Source: Nostoc sp. NMS9 (lineage in GTDB: Bacteria > Cyanobacteriota > Cyanobacteriia > Cyanobacteriales > Nostocaceae). From it: a stretch of DNA of 64,000 nucleotides. Under the pieces are notes generated by a model, which did not search any database, had not been told where the DNA came from, and saw only the letters and a list, made by a program, of their open reading frames with translations. The DNA lies in contig NZ_JABXKL010000066.1 in assembly GCF_017114995.1 (NCBI RefSeq), positions 116,606 through 180,605 of the forward strand, read 5' to 3'. Position numbers and translations under genes: made by a program. The first letter of the stretch is position 1; each line of letters opens with the position of its first letter. Positions 18,171-26,577 of the stretch are shown one piece after another.

Positions 18171-19436
18171 ATGAATTTACTACAGCCAACAAATAATCGG
18201 CTAATAACTGGTAACTGTCTATTCTGTGGGACAGGGTTACACCATACCTTTGTAGATTTAGGTATGTCTCCTCCCTGCGAAAGTTATCGCAGTCTCAAAC
18301 AACTCAATGAAGTAGAGCCATTTTATCCTCTGCATGTCTATGTTTGTGAGAAGTGTTTTTTAGTTCAACTCCAAGAATACATTAGTCCAGAAAATATTTT
18401 TAGCGACTACGCTTATTTCTCTTCCTATTCTGATAGCTGGTTGCAACACGCCAAAAAATATGTTGATTTGGTAGTAGAACGTTTCCAATTAAACCAGGAA
18501 AGTCAGGTAATAGAAATTGCTAGTAATGATGGCTACTTACTGCAATACTTTGTTGCCAAAAGCATCCCGGCGCTGGGAATAGAGCCAGCAGCAAATGTTG
18601 CTGAGGTAGCAATTCAAAAAGGTATTCCTACAGTTGTCAAATTTTTTGGACAGGAGACAGCGCAAGAACAGGTTGCTAAGGGCAAACAGGCAGATTTATT
18701 ACTCGGAAATAATGTCCTTGCTCACACACCATATCTCAATGATTTTGTCAAAGGAATGAAAATTATCCTCAAACCGCATGGTGTAATTACTATGGAATTT
18801 CCCCACTTGATGCGGTTAATCGAGGAAAATCAGTTTGATACTATTTACCATGAGCATTTCTCTTATTTTTCCTTTCTTACTGTAGACAAGATTTTTGCTG
18901 CTCACGGTTTGACAATTTTTGATGTAGAAGAATTAACTACTCATGGTGGTTCTTTGAGAATTTATGCCCGCCACAATGAAGACTCTTCTAAACCTATTAG
19001 CGACCAAGTATCAGAACTAAAAAATAGAGAAGAAGCGGCTGGTTTTACGCAATTAGAATACTATTTTTCCTTTGGAGAACAAGTTAAAGAAACTAAACGC
19101 AACTTATTAGATTTTTTGATCGAAGTTAAGCGGGAGGGAAAATCGATTGTTGGTTACGGTGCTCCAGGTAAGGGAAATACTCTCTTAAACTATTGCGGTA
19201 TCCGCACAGATTTTCTTGATTATACAGTAGACCGTAATCCTTATAAACAGGGTCAATTTTTACCAGGAACTCATATTCCGATTTTTCATCCAGACAAAAT
19301 TGCCGAAACAAAGCCTGACTATATACTAATATTACCCTGGAATTTGAAAAATGAAATTATGATACAAATAGCTTACATCCGTGATTGGGGAGGTCAATTT
19401 GTTGTACCAATTCCTGAAGTTAATGTCTACTCTTAG
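18171..19436 (+). CDS. Sugar C-methyltransferase (zinc-binding, NovU/TylC3/TcaB9-like)
   Basis: SAM-dependent C-methyltransferase of 421 residues, acting on keto-sugar nucleotides in branched deoxysugar pathways. The three family parts are present. First is an N-terminal zinc site with two CxxC pairs (CLFCGTG and CEKC). Second is a Rossmann methyltransferase core (VIEIASNDGYLLQYF). Third is the C-terminal domain (GKSIVGYGAPGKGNTLLNYC). The catalytic YHEHFSYFS motif matches the Tyr/His pair known for sugar 3-C-methyltransferases. It starts 19 bp after the SDR gene. Its presence implies that a 4-keto-6-deoxysugar is made nearby. Confidence 0.88.
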   Translation: MNLLQPTNNRLITGNCLFCGTGLHHTFVDLGMSPPCESYRSLKQLNEVEPFYPLHVYVCEKCFLVQLQEYISPENIFSDYAYFSSYSDSWLQHAKKYVDLVVERFQLNQESQVIEIASNDGYLLQYFVAKSIPALGIEPAANVAEVAIQKGIPTVVKFFGQETAQEQVAKGKQADLLLGNNVLAHTPYLNDFVKGMKIILKPHGVITMEFPHLMRLIEENQFDTIYHEHFSYFSFLTVDKIFAAHGLTIFDVEELTTHGGSLRIYARHNEDSSKPISDQVSELKNREEAAGFTQLEYYFSFGEQVKETKRNLLDFLIEVKREGKSIVGYGAPGKGNTLLNYCGIRTDFLDYTVDRNPYKQGQFLPGTHIPIFHPDKIAETKPDYILILPWNLKNEIMIQIAYIRDWGGQFVVPIPEVNVYS

Positions 19437-19475
19437 GTATTGAATATTTTTTATTATCAACAAGGGGTAAGTGAC

Positions 19476-20273
19476 ATGAAAGTAGTTTTATTTTGTGGTG
19501 GTTTAGGAACTAGAATGAGAGAGTATTCCGAAAGTATTCCTAAACCAATGGTTAATATTGGTTATAGACCAATATTATGGCATATAATGAAATACTATGC
19601 TCACTATGGGCACAAAGATTTTATCTTATGTCTTGGTTACAAGGCTGACCTAATTAAAAGCTATTTTTTGAATTACAATGAATGGCTTTCTAATAACTTT
19701 AGCCTTTCCAATGGAAGCAAAATTCAGTTGTTTAATCGGGATATTCAAGATTGGAATATCACATTTGTAGATACAGGATTAACTGCCAATATTGGACAAA
19801 GATTCAAGGCAGTAGAAAAGTATCTAGAAGGAGAAGAAGTATTTTTAGCTAATTATAGTGATGGTTTGACAGACTTACATTTACCAACGTATATTAATAA
19901 TTTTTATGAACGTGATAAAATCGGTAGTTTTTTATGTGTCAGACCAAGCCAAACTTTTCACTTAGTTGACATGAAAGAAGATGGGTTGGTAAAAAATATC
20001 CAAGATGTAAAACAATGTGATATTTGGATTAATGGAGGATATTTTATCTTTAAAAAAGAGATTTTTAACTATATAAATTATGGTGAAGAACTGGTCATGG
20101 AGCCTTTTCAAAGATTGATTGCCAAAGAAGAACTTTTTGCATATAAATACACTGGCTTTTTTGGAGTAATGGATACGTTTAAAGAGAAACAACAGTTGGA
20201 TGATATGTATGCTCAAGGCAAAAGACCTTGGGAAGTTTGGGGAGATGAACAAGTACAAGTCGACCATGTATGA
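19476..20273 (+). CDS. Glucose-1-phosphate cytidylyltransferase-like nucleotidyltransferase
   Basis: A 265-residue sugar-1-phosphate nucleotidyltransferase of the RfbF type, which would make CDP-glucose as the entry step of a CDP-deoxysugar route. The N-terminal motif CGGLGTRMREYSESIPKPM binds nucleotide, and the family signature RPILWHIMKYYAHYGHKDF follows. Later conserved parts include NYSDGLTDLHL, INGGYFIFKKEIF and the C-terminal GFFGVMDTFKEKQQL. The ATG is preferred over an upstream TTG at 19440 because AGGGG lies before it and homologues start at MKVVLFCGG. It overlaps the next gene by 4 bp (ATGA). Confidence 0.88.
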   Translation: MKVVLFCGGLGTRMREYSESIPKPMVNIGYRPILWHIMKYYAHYGHKDFILCLGYKADLIKSYFLNYNEWLSNNFSLSNGSKIQLFNRDIQDWNITFVDTGLTANIGQRFKAVEKYLEGEEVFLANYSDGLTDLHLPTYINNFYERDKIGSFLCVRPSQTFHLVDMKEDGLVKNIQDVKQCDIWINGGYFIFKKEIFNYINYGEELVMEPFQRLIAKEELFAYKYTGFFGVMDTFKEKQQLDDMYAQGKRPWEVWGDEQVQVDHV

Positions 20274-20923
20274 TCCAACTTAGGTTGAATAAGACAGAAG
20301 AATCTGAGTACAAAATTCTTTGTCTAGGTTCTCATTGCGATGATATCGAGATTGGTTGTGGAGGCACAATCTTAAAGCTGATAGAAAATTACCAACATGT
20401 TATTATCTATTGGGTTGTCTTTAGTTCCAATGAGCAAAGAGCAGAGGAAGCAACCACAAGTGCTAGTCTCTTCTTAAAAGAAATCCCAGTCAAGAAAATT
20501 ATCATTAAAAATTTTCGAGATGGCTTTCTACCTTTTCAAGGGATAGAGGTGAAGGAATGCTTTGAACAGTTGAAGCAAGAATTTTCACCAGATATAATCT
20601 TTACTCATCATCGAGACGATCGCCATCAAGATCATCGCTTAATTTCTGACTTTACTTGGAATACCTTTAGAAATCATTTAATTTTGGAATATGAAATACC
20701 CAAATATGATGGTGATTTGGGTATTCCTAATTTCTTTGTCCATTTAAATGAAACACTCTGCCGTCGAAAAATTCAATATATTTTGGATGCGTTTGCTACC
20801 CAGAATAATAAGCAGTGGTTTACAGAAGAAACTTTTCGTTCAATTCTCAGAATTCGTGGGATTGAATCAAATTCACCGAGTAAATATGCTGAAGCATTTT
20901 ACTGTCGAAAAATATTTTTCTAA
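20270..20923 (+). CDS. PIG-L/LmbE family deacetylase
   Basis: Zinc-dependent N-deacetylase-like protein of 217 residues. The family metal site is visible as SHCDDIEIGCGGT near the N-terminus and HHRDDRHQDHRLI in the middle. Such enzymes remove acetyl groups from GlcNAc-type substrates or act in sugar and antibiotic pathways. The ATGA overlap with the cytidylyltransferase gene shows translational coupling and supports a role in the same sugar-nucleotide pathway. The acceptor is unknown. Confidence 0.87.
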   Translation: MIQLRLNKTEESEYKILCLGSHCDDIEIGCGGTILKLIENYQHVIIYWVVFSSNEQRAEEATTSASLFLKEIPVKKIIIKNFRDGFLPFQGIEVKECFEQLKQEFSPDIIFTHHRDDRHQDHRLISDFTWNTFRNHLILEYEIPKYDGDLGIPNFFVHLNETLCRRKIQYILDAFATQNNKQWFTEETFRSILRIRGIESNSPSKYAEAFYCRKIFF

Positions 20924-20962
20924 AAAATTAGAATTTGAATTTAATCTCAAGTTTGCAAATTT

Positions 20963-21520
20963 ATGATATTTACTGAAACTAAAATAAAAGAAGCATTTAT
21001 TGTTGATTTAGAACTGCACCGAGATATTCGCGGCTTTTTTGCTCGGAGTTTCTGTACTCAGGAATTTAAAGATCATGGCTTAAAACCTACTATTGCCCAA
21101 TGCAATTTATCTTTTAACTATAAAAAAGGAACATTGCGGGGTATGCATTATCAAATGCCTCCTTCTCAGGAAACAAAATTGGTGCGTTGTATCAGGGGAG
21201 CTATTTATGATGTAATTATCGATTTGCGTCCAGATTCTCCTAGCTATTTATCTCACATTGGTATAGAGTTAACTGCTGAAAATCGTCTTGCTCTCTATAT
21301 CCCAGATAGGTGTGCTCACGGTTTTCAAACTCTGAGCGATGAGACGGAGGTGATGTATCAAATGGGTGACTTTTATGCACCAGAATATGCAGGCGGGTAT
21401 CGCTATGATGACCCAGCTTTTGGTATTGAATGGCCTGTATCTGTGACTGAAATTTCTGATAAAGATCGGGCTTGGAGTTTATTTGAATCGAAAAAAATTG
21501 TAACGCCTACGGTGATGTAA
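20963..21520 (+). CDS. dTDP-4-dehydrorhamnose 3,5-epimerase family protein (RfbC-like)
   Basis: Cupin-fold epimerase of 185 residues, acting on a 4-keto-6-deoxysugar nucleotide. Conserved features are RDIRGFFARSF, the catalytic His62 in GTLRGMHYQ, ETKLVRCIRGAIYDVIIDLR, IPDRCAHGFQTL and the Tyr region MYQMGDFYAPEY. Length matches the family. Neighbouring C-methyltransferase and cytidylyltransferase genes suggest that the substrate may be a CDP- rather than dTDP-linked sugar; this is an inference. Confidence 0.9.
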   Translation: MIFTETKIKEAFIVDLELHRDIRGFFARSFCTQEFKDHGLKPTIAQCNLSFNYKKGTLRGMHYQMPPSQETKLVRCIRGAIYDVIIDLRPDSPSYLSHIGIELTAENRLALYIPDRCAHGFQTLSDETEVMYQMGDFYAPEYAGGYRYDDPAFGIEWPVSVTEISDKDRAWSLFESKKIVTPTVM

Positions 21521-21608
21521 GACTTTTAAGATCAATTTAAAAATATATAGAAATATATAGTTGCTGAGTAAATATAGGATTAGGATCGCACAGAGGCGCA
21601 GAGACACG

Positions 21609-21644
21609 GAAAATCAAAATTTGAAAAATTAAATTTTGATTTTC
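21609..21644. repeat. Perfect 14-bp inverted repeat between rfbC-like and oxygenase genes
   Basis: Arms GAAAATCAAAATTT and AAATTTTGATTTTC are separated by 8 nt. The stem is AT-rich with no following T-run, so it is at best a weak terminator or an RNA-processing site. A dispersed cyanobacterial repeat fragment (CAGAGGCGCAGAGACACGG) abuts it. Confidence 0.5.
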
Positions 21645-21691
21645 ATACTTAACACTGTGTTCAAACTTTGTTACAGCAGATGAGGAGCGAA

Positions 21692-22576
21692 GTGAATACA
21701 ATTTATTTTGATTCGATTTTTAGTGATGAAATCAGACGCAAGCATCTTTATAATGGACAAGTGTTTGTTTTTTCTGCTTGCGCCAGTGCGATCGCTCTAT
21801 GTGATTTTGCTCGTGGTCTGGTTGAAGAAGCGTTTGCCCCTTTAGATCCGAGAGAAGCACAACATAGCCTGCCTGTAGAGAAATACGTTGAGATTTTAGC
21901 ACAACTCAAGCCAACTTTTATCCATCACCCTGAATCAAAACAACTCATTCAAGGCATCTTGAAAGAAAGTGGATGTGACTTGAACAAAACCTATTTCGAT
22001 GTACCTCGCCTGAGAACAGTAACCAGCGATCGCTATCTGACTGCTGGCATTGCTTACGCTTTCCATCCTCATCGTGACACCTGGTACTCTGCTCCTCAGT
22101 GCCAGATCAACTGGTGGGTTCCTGTCTACGATATTACCCCAGAGAATGCGATGGCATTCCATCCCCGCTACTGGAGTCAACCAGTTAAGAATAGCTCAAG
22201 AGATTATAACTACGCTCAGTGGACTAAAGAAAGTCGCAAAAATGCGGCACAGCACATTAAAACAGATACGCGCAAGCAACCCCATGCGGAAGAAACTTTA
22301 GAAATGGAGCCGCAATTGCGGTTAATTACACAAGTCGGTGGCATGATTCTGTTTTCAGGAGCGCAGATGCACTCCACTATTCCCAACACATCAGGCTATA
22401 CCCGTTTCAGTATTGACTTTAGAACTGTACATTTTGATGATGTCATAGCTCAACAGGGTGCACCAAATATTGATTCAGCTTGTACAGGAACTTCTTTAGG
22501 CGACTTCTTACGAGGCACTGACTTCTGCCCAATTACTGACACATTGTTGTTGTCTACAACAAACAATCTCTTGTAG
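21692..22576 (+). CDS. Phytanoyl-CoA-dioxygenase-like 2OG-Fe(II) oxygenase (putative)
   Basis: A 295-residue protein not recognised by name. It shows the arrangement of 2-oxoglutarate/Fe(II) oxygenases: HxD at His127-Asp129 (FHPHRDTWYSAP), a distal His227 (GAQMHSTIPN) and a candidate 2OG-binding Arg238 eleven residues later (TRFSIDF). Conserved-looking segments QINWWVPVYDITPENAMAF and RYWSQPVKN lie between. Start: GTG is chosen because GAGGAG precedes it by 4 bp; ATG at 21680 and TTG at 21668 are alternatives in frame. Placed within the sugar cassette, it could hydroxylate a sugar or a lipid carrier. Role uncertain. Confidence 0.65.
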   Translation: MNTIYFDSIFSDEIRRKHLYNGQVFVFSACASAIALCDFARGLVEEAFAPLDPREAQHSLPVEKYVEILAQLKPTFIHHPESKQLIQGILKESGCDLNKTYFDVPRLRTVTSDRYLTAGIAYAFHPHRDTWYSAPQCQINWWVPVYDITPENAMAFHPRYWSQPVKNSSRDYNYAQWTKESRKNAAQHIKTDTRKQPHAEETLEMEPQLRLITQVGGMILFSGAQMHSTIPNTSGYTRFSIDFRTVHFDDVIAQQGAPNIDSACTGTSLGDFLRGTDFCPITDTLLLSTTNNLL

Positions 22577-22616
22577 AAGAACTTTTGTTTTCCAAACTCC
22601 AGTCTGTAAGCAATAA

Positions 22617-23555
22617 ATGGTGAACTCTGTTGAAAAATTGTCTGCACAAACAATACTGATTACAGGTGCTAGCGGATTTCTAGGATCTCATTTAGTCCGT
22701 CATCTATGCCACAATGGTGCAGAAGTACATGCTGTTTCTCGCAGTTTTCATACTTCTGATATCAGCTGCTTGCGATGGTGGCGCGGTGACATGGAAGATA
22801 TTAAGTTTGTTCAAAACCTTTTCCACAGCATTAAACCTGACGTAATCTTCCATTTATCCGGTCTTGTGACAGCAGTTCCTAATCTAGAGTTCATATTGCC
22901 TACCTTTCACAGTCTACTGACCAGTACTATTAACTTATTGACGGTAGCTGCCGAAATTGGCTGTAGTCGCATTGTGTTGATAGCTTCTTTAGAGGAACCA
23001 GAACAAGGTCGTCCTGAAGTAGTTCCTTCTTCTCCTTACGCTATTGCTAAATTTGCTAGTAGTACTTATGCTCGGATGTTCCATCGACTCTATCAGACAC
23101 CTGTAGTTCTTGTTAGACCCTTTATGACCTATGGGCCAGGGCAAAATGTGTATAAGATCGTTCCTTCTGTTATTCTTTCCTTGTTGCAAGGGCAAGCTCC
23201 AAAACTTAGTAGTGGAAAGCGTCAAGTTGATTGGATTTATATCGATGACGTGATTGCAGGACTTCTCGCTGCAACACAAGTTCCTAGTATAGAGGGTTGT
23301 ACATTCGACTTAGGTTCGGGAGAACTAGTACCCATTCATGCAGTTGTGTCCGAGCTTGTTAATCTGGTCAACCCTCAAATCCAGCCACTATTTGGTGCTT
23401 TACCTGAGCGGCCGATGGAAAGAATAAGAGTAGCTGATACGGCTTATACATACGATAAACTGGGTTGGCAACCTTCAATTCCTCTAAAAAAGGGCTTGGA
23501 ATTGACTGTAAATTGGTATACAAAACATCAAAAAAAGATTGGATACACCAGTTAA
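22617..23555 (+). CDS. NAD-dependent epimerase/dehydratase (second SDR)
   Basis: Extended SDR protein of 312 residues with Rossmann motif GASGFLGSHLVRHL. The catalytic YxxxK is in SPYAIAKFASS, and the family region VLVRPFMTYGPGQ is present along with WIYIDDVIAGLLAA. It is probably a second nucleotide-sugar modifying enzyme, such as a 4-ketoreductase or epimerase, in the same pathway as the SDR gene at 17.1 kb. The next gene starts 14 bp after the stop. Confidence 0.87.
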   Translation: MVNSVEKLSAQTILITGASGFLGSHLVRHLCHNGAEVHAVSRSFHTSDISCLRWWRGDMEDIKFVQNLFHSIKPDVIFHLSGLVTAVPNLEFILPTFHSLLTSTINLLTVAAEIGCSRIVLIASLEEPEQGRPEVVPSSPYAIAKFASSTYARMFHRLYQTPVVLVRPFMTYGPGQNVYKIVPSVILSLLQGQAPKLSSGKRQVDWIYIDDVIAGLLAATQVPSIEGCTFDLGSGELVPIHAVVSELVNLVNPQIQPLFGALPERPMERIRVADTAYTYDKLGWQPSIPLKKGLELTVNWYTKHQKKIGYTS

Positions 23556-23569
23556 CAAGGATTCTACTT

Positions 23570-24910
23570 ATGGTTGCAGATAGACTTGAGAATATTAATT
23601 TAGTCGAGCTAAAAAATTCTTTTAACTTAAAGGATATCAGTCTAAAAATTTACCAACTAATTTCTGATTTATATCCTATTTGTCGTAGTATTACAGGTGA
23701 TGGTTTTAGAGAAACTTTAAAAATTCTTCAGCAGTATATTCCTTTGTCAGTTCATGAAGTGCCAACAGGAACAGAGGTATTTGATTGGACAGTTCCTAAT
23801 GAATGGAATATTAAAGATGCCTATATTAAAAACTCTCAAGGTGAAAAGATTATAGATTTTAATAATTCAAATTTGCACGTTGTTAACTATAGTATTCCTA
23901 TACATCAAAAAATATCTCTTCAAGAACTTAAATCACATCTATTTACACTTGCCGATTATCCTAATTGGATTCCTTACCGAACTTCATATTACAAGGAAAG
24001 TTGGGGTTTTTGCCTCACTCACAACCAGTATTTGCAACTAGAAGATAAAGAATATGAAGTATGTATTGATTCTTCCCTGGAAGCAGGTTATTTGACTTAT
24101 GGTGAGTATTATATTCCAGGAGACAGTACTGATGAAATTTTGATTTCTTGCCATGCCTGTCATCCTTCACTGTGTAATGATAATCTTTCGGGAATTGCGA
24201 TCGCTACTTTTATCGCTAAATATTTAAGTCAAACTACATCAAGATATTCCTATAGATTTCTTTGGATTCCTGGAACCATTGGCTCAATTACATGGTTGGC
24301 TCTCAATGAAGCTAAAGTCAATAACATTAAACATGGCTTGGTATTAACTTGTTTAGGAGATTCAGGCAACTTTACTTACAAAAAAAGCCGTAGAGGTGAC
24401 ACTGAAATCGATAAAGTTGCTGCTTATGTACTCAAAAACTCAAAACAAGATCACAAAATTATAGATTTTTTCCCCTATGGCTATGATGAGCGACAATATT
24501 GCTCACCTGGATTTAATTTAGCTGTAGGTTGCTTCATGCGATCGCCTCATGGTAGTTTTCCTGAATACCATACCTCAGCAGATGATTTAAATTTCGTTCA
24601 ACCCCAATATCTTGCCGAGTCATTCTTTCAATGTCATTCGATGTTGTATATCCTCAACAATAACGAAATCTACTACAACCAAAATCCCAAATGTGAGCCA
24701 CAGTTAGGTAAAAGAGGAATATATCGGACAGTTGGTGGTAACAAAGATAGCGGGCTAAATGAAATGGCAATCTTGTGGGTTTTAAATTTATCTGACGGTC
24801 AGTATACTCTATTAGATATTGCAGAAAGGTCGGGAATGTCATTTGATGTGATTAAATCTGCTGCCGATACATTATCAACACATGACTTATTAACAATTAA
24901 AACCAACTAA
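23570..24910 (+). CDS. DUF4910/DUF2172 aminopeptidase-like protein with C-terminal winged helix
   Basis: A 446-residue protein of the family often found in polysaccharide clusters. It has an M28-like aminopeptidase fold, with ISCHACHPSLCNDNLSGIA bearing metal-ligand-like His and Asp, the conserved start LYPICRSITGDGFRETL, and SPHGSFPEYHTSADD. A C-terminal helix-turn-helix-like part follows (YTLLDIAERSGMSFDVI). The longer reading from 23465 overlaps the SDR gene by 91 bp and is not supported; the ATG 14 bp after that gene is used. The biochemical role in sugar biosynthesis is unknown. Confidence 0.85.
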   Translation: MVADRLENINLVELKNSFNLKDISLKIYQLISDLYPICRSITGDGFRETLKILQQYIPLSVHEVPTGTEVFDWTVPNEWNIKDAYIKNSQGEKIIDFNNSNLHVVNYSIPIHQKISLQELKSHLFTLADYPNWIPYRTSYYKESWGFCLTHNQYLQLEDKEYEVCIDSSLEAGYLTYGEYYIPGDSTDEILISCHACHPSLCNDNLSGIAIATFIAKYLSQTTSRYSYRFLWIPGTIGSITWLALNEAKVNNIKHGLVLTCLGDSGNFTYKKSRRGDTEIDKVAAYVLKNSKQDHKIIDFFPYGYDERQYCSPGFNLAVGCFMRSPHGSFPEYHTSADDLNFVQPQYLAESFFQCHSMLYILNNNEIYYNQNPKCEPQLGKRGIYRTVGGNKDSGLNEMAILWVLNLSDGQYTLLDIAERSGMSFDVIKSAADTLSTHDLLTIKTN

Positions 24911-24950
24911 TACCAGTTCTGTATGAAGATGCGCCAAACTATATGATGAA

Positions 24951-25013
24951 CGAACCGCATTCGCGCAGCGTCTCGTTAGAGAAGAACGCATTCGCGCAGC
25001 GTCTCGTCAGAGA
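24951..25013. repeat. Two tandem copies of a GC-rich dispersed repeat
   Basis: Two direct copies of about 32 bp, each with CGCATTCGCGCAGCGTCTCG, lie end to end. The CAGCGTCTCG core is the reverse of the CGAGACGCTACGCG family found inside genes at 47.6 and 56.9 kb. The downstream 100 bp is another dispersed repeat (CTTTGCGCTCCTTTGCGC). Confidence 0.75.
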
Positions 25014-25169
25014 AGGACACAAAGAAAGAAATAAGAAGCCAAGAAAATTTGGTGCAGCCTCACAAAGAAATGGTATAAGTACAGCTAACCCTGAAGTTCG
25101 TAGCGAATGGACTAAAACAAACTTTGCGCTCCTTTGCGCTATACTCTGTGTCCCTCTGGGTTTAAACTC

Positions 25170-25364
25170 AAACCCTCAATTGGTCATGAATTTACGAAAC
25201 TGTGTACTAAGTTTGAAAAATATTGGGAAAATGAAATTCGCTACGACACAAACGTAGGCAAGTCCTTCCCACCAGGTAGTCTAAAAGAAAATCCAGGCTT
25301 GAAAACCCCTGAAGGTAGGTTTGATGTGTGTAGCCGCGAATTCTATTTGCTAGGGCTGCCAACT
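25170..25364 (+). pseudogene. Possible gene remnant, family not recognised
   Basis: About 65 codons read through as ordinary protein-like sequence (FTKLCTKFEKYWENEIRYD, PEGRFDVCSREFYLLGLP) between dispersed repeats. It has no start of its own and drops into an AT-rich stretch. I read it as an internal fragment of a lost gene. It could also be chance coding in repeat-derived sequence. Confidence 0.3.
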
Positions 25365-25637
25365 TTTTTTATATTATTATCCTCAACTGTTCTGTGATAA
25401 TACTTATTTGGTATTGATATATTTAATGTTATTTTTACATTCTATTTATAATTACTGCCCAGAAAGTAGCTGAACTTTATAATCTAGAATATACTTCATC
25501 TCTTCACTATTACTTGGAAAAATATCCTATTTAACTTCATGATTACTTGAACTAAATGTCATTACTTATACCATTGTAAGAGCAGTTTAGATGATTGATA
25601 TTAGAGAAGTAGTTTAAAAACATACCTTGTCTAGTAC

Positions 25638-25805
25638 ATGAATAAAAAATGGGCTGTTAAACGACTTACAATCAATCTCACATCAGGCGAGGCACAGAAG
25701 CTTGAACAATACTGTTCAACGACTGGCAGACCAGCAACTGATGTAATTCGGGAGTTAATTCGCTCTCTTTATCCTAAAGATGAAAAAGCCTCTGAAACCT
25801 CGTGA
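25638..25805 (+). CDS. Small ribbon-helix-helix (CopG/Arc-like) DNA-binding protein
   Basis: A 55-residue protein with the RHH pattern: basic N-terminus and short beta strand (WAVKRLTINLTSGEA), helix 1 (EAQKLEQYCSTTG) and helix 2 (PATDVIRELIRSL), ending with a polar tail. Such proteins bind DNA as dimers and often serve as antitoxins or plasmid/element repressors. No toxin partner is visible next to it, and it lies alone in a gene-poor stretch. The start ATG has no strong ribosome site, so expression is uncertain. Confidence 0.7.
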   Translation: MNKKWAVKRLTINLTSGEAQKLEQYCSTTGRPATDVIRELIRSLYPKDEKASETS

Positions 25806-26577
25806 ATCAGACTGCAAAAAAATCAAACAGGATAAGTACATCTTAATTTGTCAGTGAAATATGCTGCTTAACAGTTATCAGCTAACAGTGAATTCCCATA
25901 ACTAAAGTTAGGGAATTTAAAGAATAATACTCTCTTACCAAGTTCAGAGCCGAGGAAATCTTTGCTCTGACTTTTGCTTTGGATATGGTGCAATCATCTT
26001 GATACACTTGCATAATTAAAAATATCAAATTAATTGAAGAAAAGGTTGAATTCAGAATCAAGATGCTCTTGCTATAGCAATCCTAAATGAGATTGTGAAA
26101 ATTTTTGTTATGGTCGTCCTTGGTCATTTGTCAAGAGTCATTTGTGATTCAAAGGACAAATGACTCTTGACTGCCAACAGAAAAATATTTCACATTTAGG
26201 ACTGTTATAGCTTGCTTATCCATAGCGGTAGTGAGTCCGCAAGCATTTTGCAAACCACCAAACTTCAAGTTTTGTGGGTGTATTTAACCTAGTTATATTT
26301 TTTTGGGCAGAATACCCTTCTCGTATCTGCTTTGCTCCTGAATTCTTTTTTTGACAAATAGTAATATTACTGATCTTTTTGGAAAAAATTTAAGTTAGAT
26401 ATATAGGACTCCGATTTGATTTTTGAAAACACACTGAGACTCAAAAGCCCGTTTTATCAGGGTTTTATCTGAAATTTTGTTCAGAAATCAGATATGAGTC
26501 TTATAGTACTTACCACTTATTTACTTATACTTTCCAAGTATTAAAAATTTAATCCCTAATTTATTTAATTACAAATA
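25806..26577. other. Gene-poor region between RHH gene and the two-partner secretion genes
   Basis: No protein-coding gene is supported. It contains the MITE-like element described separately, a CAAAAGCCCGTTTTATCAGGG stretch near 26440 and AT-rich sequence up to the TpsB start. Confidence 0.5.
26071..26211. mobile_element. MITE-like 140-bp element with terminal inverted repeats
   Basis: The ends GCTATAGCAATCCTAAATG and CATTTAGGACTGTTATAGC are imperfect inverted copies. The centre holds a perfect 15-bp hairpin, TCAAGAGTCATTTGT / ACAAATGACTCTTGA (26131-26170). It codes for no protein, so if mobile it depends on a transposase elsewhere. Target-site duplication was not evident by eye. Confidence 0.55.

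Noticed and set aside
24943..25257. 104-codon open frame downstream of the DUF4910 gene
   Set aside because: Most of it is two copies of a GC-rich dispersed repeat plus another common repeat; not a plausible protein.
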